Virus record (IMG/VR): IMGVR_UViG_3300022707_003589
Coordinates: 1-33,448 of that record
Origin: a virus
Strand: one strand, 5' to 3'
DNA: 33,448 bases
Under the pieces are notes generated by a model. The model ran no database searches. It saw only the letters and a program-made list of their open reading frames with translations, and had not been told where the DNA came from. This document shows positions 31,282 through 33,448 of this stretch, piece after piece. Made by a program: the position numbers and the translations under genes. How positions within the stretch are numbered: position 1 is the stretch's first letter; every line of letters starts with the position of its first letter.

Positions 31282-31619
31282 CCCGGCTTACCCAATTTAT
31301 CAAAATCAAATCCCAAATATTTGGCCCAATCACGCGCTTGCACCTCTGATACTTCTATCATATTAATGAAAGTTGCTGCCTCACCCCCAACAGACTGGCA
31401 CAAACCGGCTGCCACTTTACCAATTTTACATTCTTTACCGGGTGATACTTTATCCAACATATTGGCATACCCAGCTCTGCCTTTGACAAAAACATGAAAC
31501 GTTAAAAGAAAATACTTAGGTTTTATTATTTCTGAATTTACACCCCAACACTTACTACATGTGCTGAATGGTGAGTGCTCTTCTTTAGTACCATCGCGCG
31601 GGCATTTTTTCTTACTCAT
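31278..31619 (-). CDS. Unknown protein with N-terminal cysteine cluster, 113 residues
   Basis: ATG 31619 overlaps the nuclease stop codon (ATGA), which decides the start although the frame is open farther upstream. The N-terminus MSKKKCPRDGTKEEHSPFST leads to CSKCW, so Cys6, His15, Cys21 and Cys24 could bind zinc. The rest has a beta region (YFLLTFHVFVKGRAGYANML), KVAAGLCQSVGGEAATF and a helix-rich end (VSEVQARDWAKYLGFDFDKL). It is translationally coupled to the RecB-like nuclease gene, which suggests a shared process. No family is recognised. Confidence 0.7.
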   Translation of the reverse strand: MSKKKCPRDGTKEEHSPFSTCSKCWGVNSEIIKPKYFLLTFHVFVKGRAGYANMLDKVSPGKECKIGKVAAGLCQSVGGEAATFINMIEVSEVQARDWAKYLGFDFDKLGKPG

Positions 31620-32371
31620 ATCGGCGCAAAATCCTCCTTTGGATCTTTGTAAAATTTGAAATCCGATTTTGCGCCGGTAACGTTTGCTTTGGCCTTTTGA
31701 GGGCAAACGGTTTTGGCAGGGCAAAACATACAATGGGAGCCGGCCAGTAATAGCGCGTCTTTTTCCAATGTTTCTTTTGCCTCTGCCACAATCTTGTTTT
31801 CCACATCAATGAAATGAAGGGCGGGCACTTTCCAATGCCTGATAGGGCCATCCGGGTGATAGGCGCGCGGCTGCACGATTGTCATGTGTACCCAGCGGCA
31901 CGGGTAGCCCAACGTGGTGAGTGCGCCTAGGGCGTAGTATTCCAATTGGCCATTGCCCTCCACCTCAACAACCAAATTTTCACCATGCTTGTAATCAATC
32001 ACGTGCAAAGTGGAGGATTTTTGGTTGTAAACCACGCAATCCGCCGTGCCGTATAAGTCCTCAAAGATTGCCCCCATATCAAATGAGTGCTCAATGTGGA
32101 TGGCATGGCCCTGTTTAATCCCCTCCACATAATCCGCGTAAACATCGACTGCCTTGACAATATCGTTTAATACATCAATCGTTTTTATATTCTTGGAAAA
32201 CGCCCGTTGCATGGCCAAACTTATAAGCTCATGAGCGGCGGTGCCCTCTTGGGCTGCAATCCCAGAGGTGTTTGGCATTCCTTTTGAGAGTGCGACTGAG
32301 CCGGGGCATTTGGAAAAGCGGTAACGTGAGGATGCGCCGATGGGTGAGTGGACGGGTCTATCAGCACTCAT
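31616..32371 (-). CDS. Cas4/RecB-like PD-(D/E)XK nuclease with Fe-S cysteines (DUF2800-like)
   Basis: This 251-residue nuclease probably resects phage DNA ends during recombination-dependent replication. ATG 32371 is chosen (aaaaggat 7 bases upstream). Motifs in order are Cys22 (FSKCPGSVAL), His47 in GTAAHELIS, Asp111 in YGTADCVVY, then Asp126-Tyr-Lys128 (LHVIDYKHGEN) and the RecB-type QLEYYALGAL helix (142-151). C-x-x-C-x5-C at 214, 217 and 223 (HCMFCPAKTVCP) follows. Together with Cys22 this is the four-cysteine Fe-S arrangement of Cas4/AddB-type enzymes. Despite the Cas4-like fold there is no CRISPR context. Downstream and upstream genes overlap it by 4 and 11 bases. Confidence 0.88.
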   Translation of the reverse strand: MSADRPVHSPIGASSRYRFSKCPGSVALSKGMPNTSGIAAQEGTAAHELISLAMQRAFSKNIKTIDVLNDIVKAVDVYADYVEGIKQGHAIHIEHSFDMGAIFEDLYGTADCVVYNQKSSTLHVIDYKHGENLVVEVEGNGQLEYYALGALTTLGYPCRWVHMTIVQPRAYHPDGPIRHWKVPALHFIDVENKIVAEAKETLEKDALLLAGSHCMFCPAKTVCPQKAKANVTGAKSDFKFYKDPKEDFAPI

Positions 32372-32531
32372 ACAAAAATCCTTTTTCAACAAAAAAATTA
32401 ATCAATTGCTTTTGCTCCTCAGTCGCCCCACGCTCAGTGCCAACAGTTGATTTCAAATAACATCTGAAATCAGACTGAATGGATTTTTTAGTGCGCTCTA
32501 AAATTTCACCCGGCTGCGATTCTGTTTCCAT
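32361..32531 (-). CDS. 56-residue protein, unknown function
   Basis: This short leftward gene fills the space between the zinc-finger protein and the nuclease genes. ATG 32531 has gagga about 10 bases upstream, lies 26 bases inside the previous gene and ends 11 bases inside the nuclease gene. The product is METESQPGEILERTKKSIQS, then DFRCYLKSTVGTERGATEEQ and KQLINFFVEKGFLYEC. The central RCYLKSTVGTERGATEEQKQ and helical ends look like a compact helical protein. It has no recognised family. Dense overlap with both neighbours and a usable Shine-Dalgarno support that it is real. Confidence 0.6.
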   Translation of the reverse strand: METESQPGEILERTKKSIQSDFRCYLKSTVGTERGATEEQKQLINFFVEKGFLYEC

Positions 32532-32787
32532 TCCAATCAGTCCTCACTTTTGAATCGTCGTTTAATTTTTCACACTTTTGCAACCCAACCTCCTCCCTCA
32601 GCTCATAAACGATTCTATGAGCTGATTTGTGGGAGGGGTTGGATCGGCACTGGTAACAAAACTTAGTAGCGTAAGAGAAATCAAAAAGCTCATCACCGCA
32701 TTCGATGCAAAAGCCCCAATCTTTTCCCTTTTCACCATGAGCAATTTTAGCCGTGGCACCGTATCGCTTACTTTTGTTTTGACTCAT
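32506..32787 (-). CDS. C4 zinc-finger protein, possibly DksA/TraR-like
   Basis: This 93-residue protein has four cysteines in two pairs: FCIECGDELFDFSYATKFCY then QCRSNPSHKS, that is C-x2-C-x14-C-x2-C. The C-x-x-C-G-D-E-L start and ATKFC phrase resemble the C4 finger of DksA/TraR-type proteins, which bind RNA polymerase, but the spacing is short and the coiled-coil arm with its acidic tip is absent. A C-terminal segment (IVYELREEVGLQKCEKLNDD) is helical. It might be a small nucleic-acid-binding or polymerase-associated regulator. It is an early gene, 12 bases after the preceding one. Confidence 0.65.
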   Translation of the reverse strand: MSQNKSKRYGATAKIAHGEKGKDWGFCIECGDELFDFSYATKFCYQCRSNPSHKSAHRIVYELREEVGLQKCEKLNDDSKVRTDWNGNRIAAG

Positions 32788-32799
32788 TTGCGATTCGCT

Positions 32800-33297
32800 C
32801 TATTTGGCAGCGTTACAATCAGTGTAAAATTGAACGTAATCAGATTGCTTGAGAGCTGATACATTTTCTGCGTTGTACTTGCCTAGCAACTCTTTTACTT
32901 TTGGCAATCCGAATTTGGCAGCCACCTCTTGCAAGGCAGTCGTGATCTCATCTTGAGTGATTGTCACGTGGGCATCAGTGCCGCCGTTGCCGTCACTCAT
33001 ATCTGGGGCAGGTGGATCAAACAAGTCAGCTTGATTGCCCGTGCTCTGCTCATTCTTGGTTTCTATAAGTGGTGGGGCGATGCCATGTTTGTCTAACAAA
33101 AAGCGCACACTTTTACCGACCGCCAAAAGCAATTCAGCAATTTTGTGATATTTAGCATTTAACGCCTGTAATTCTTGAGCGACCGTTAGTGTTTTTGTTT
33201 TGGCCGTTTTGGTTGCGGCTTTTTTAGCCGCCGGCTTTTTTGATTTGGATTTTGTTTTTGATTTTTTAGATACTTTTGAACGTGACTTTTTAGCCAT
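32800..33297 (-). CDS. Early protein with histone-like Lys-rich tail and QADLF motif
   Basis: This 165-residue product is the first early gene seen in the window. ATG 33297 is used; aaaagga lies about 12 bases upstream. Residues 1-36 are a Lys/Ala/Ser-rich basic tail (MAKKSRSKVSKKSKTKSKSK, continuing KKPAAKKAATK) like histone H1 tails. Residues 37-75 form a helix (TVAQELQALNAKYHKIAELL). Residues 89-93 are QADLF, close to the bacterial sliding-clamp motif QL(S/D)LF. The C-terminal 50 residues (ITQDEITTALQEVAAKFGLP, KVKELLGKYNAENVSALKQS, DYVQFYTDC) form a small helical domain found, from memory, in phage early proteins near ssDNA-binding genes. Function unknown; DNA association is likely. Confidence 0.72.
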   Translation of the reverse strand: MAKKSRSKVSKKSKTKSKSKKPAAKKAATKTAKTKTLTVAQELQALNAKYHKIAELLLAVGKSVRFLLDKHGIAPPLIETKNEQSTGNQADLFDPPAPDMSDGNGGTDAHVTITQDEITTALQEVAAKFGLPKVKELLGKYNAENVSALKQSDYVQFYTDCNAAK

Positions 33298-33448
33298 GAG
33301 ATTCACCAATCCTTTTTTAATTTACTATTGTTAATTCTTATTTCCCTAACGTGTAAACAACTAGGCCAGTGGCCGCTTATCTGTCAACAGTGTGTTTTGG
33401 TTTTTTTGATTTTTCTCTTAACTAAAATACGGGGGGGCTAAAATCATT
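33298..33448 (-). promoter_or_regulatory. Candidate early promoter region with palindromic spacer
   Basis: Reading leftward, a perfect TTGACA (33387-33382) follows an A-tract-rich stretch (AAAATCAAAAAAACCAAAA) that could act as an UP element. The -10 is weak (CTAGTT at 17 or TAGTTG at 18 bases). The spacer contains the interrupted palindrome GGCCA-C-TGGCC (33364-33374), which could be an operator. Leader repeat ACCAATCCTTTTT lies at about 33306-33318, just before the first gene. Confidence 0.4.

Noticed and set aside
31616-32371. CRISPR Cas4 gene
   Set aside because: The four-Cys nuclease resembles Cas4, but there are no other cas genes or repeat arrays; phage recombination nucleases of this type are common.
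1-33448. tRNA genes, transposases, integrase, insertion sequences or CRISPR arrays
   Set aside because: No cloverleaf-like T-arm context, terminal inverted repeats with a transposase frame, or regularly spaced repeats were seen by eye.

Overview
The window is part of a tailed-phage (or prophage) genome with a contractile tail. It starts inside the terminase large-subunit gene and ends in the promoter-proximal part of an early operon, so it is a fragment of a larger genome. Several features point to a Gram-negative, probably proteobacterial, host: P2/Mu/lambda-type virion proteins, an SLT-type endolysin flanked by membrane-anchored coiled-coil proteins, strong Shine-Dalgarno sites and the standard genetic code. 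The sequence alone does not name the host. I found no integrase, transposase, repressor, tRNA or CRISPR.

Layout. (1) Bases 1-7121, rightward: packaging and head. A lambda GpA-type terminase, gpW-like connector, lambda-type portal, a fused prohead protease/scaffold/major capsid protein, a DUF2190-type cement protein, a gpFII-like joining protein and a gpU-like tail terminator. (2) Bases 7137-19975, rightward: a Mu-type contractile tail in nearly Mu order. DUF2635 (gp38-like), sheath, tube, tail chaperone with a -1 frameshift, tape measure, gpN-like, gpP-like, gp45 spike, gp46, gp47 (J-like), gp48/YmfQ, then two fibre-type proteins. The second fibre protein has an apparent Sec signal peptide. 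(3) Bases 19994-22974, rightward: a lysis-like cassette of TM/coiled-coil proteins, exported proteins of unknown function and a lytic transglycosylase, then two small beta-rich proteins. (4) Bases 22975-24300: an AT-richer, moron-like stretch with its own candidate promoter, three small unknown genes, a duplicated translation-start element and a strong terminator. (5) Bases 24304-33297, all leftward: a replication/recombination operon. A Prim-Pol/SF3 helicase, a family A DNA polymerase with 3'-5' exonuclease, a DUF2815 T7 gp2.5-like ssDNA-binding protein, a Cas4/RecB-like Fe-S nuclease (DUF2800-like) and many small unknowns, several with zinc-binding cysteine pairs.

The late genes are packed with 1-4 base overlaps and read as one transcription unit. 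The early genes run toward them, and the two units converge on terminator hairpins near 23.9-24.3 kb. The phage is a mosaic: lambda-like packaging, Mu-like tail, and a self-contained replisome in place of Mu transposition.

The most interesting observations are: a 12-base element that overlaps the ribosome-binding sites of two moron genes and recurs as a perfect complement in their 3' UTR just before a terminator; a shared [QSA]-x-D-L-F peptide, resembling the bacterial sliding-clamp motif, in three early proteins; a TTTTTTG slippery site in the tail chaperone gene; an in-frame internal start inside the protease-capsid fusion; a structured leader directly upstream of the DNA polymerase start codon; and the Sec signal on the large fibre protein.
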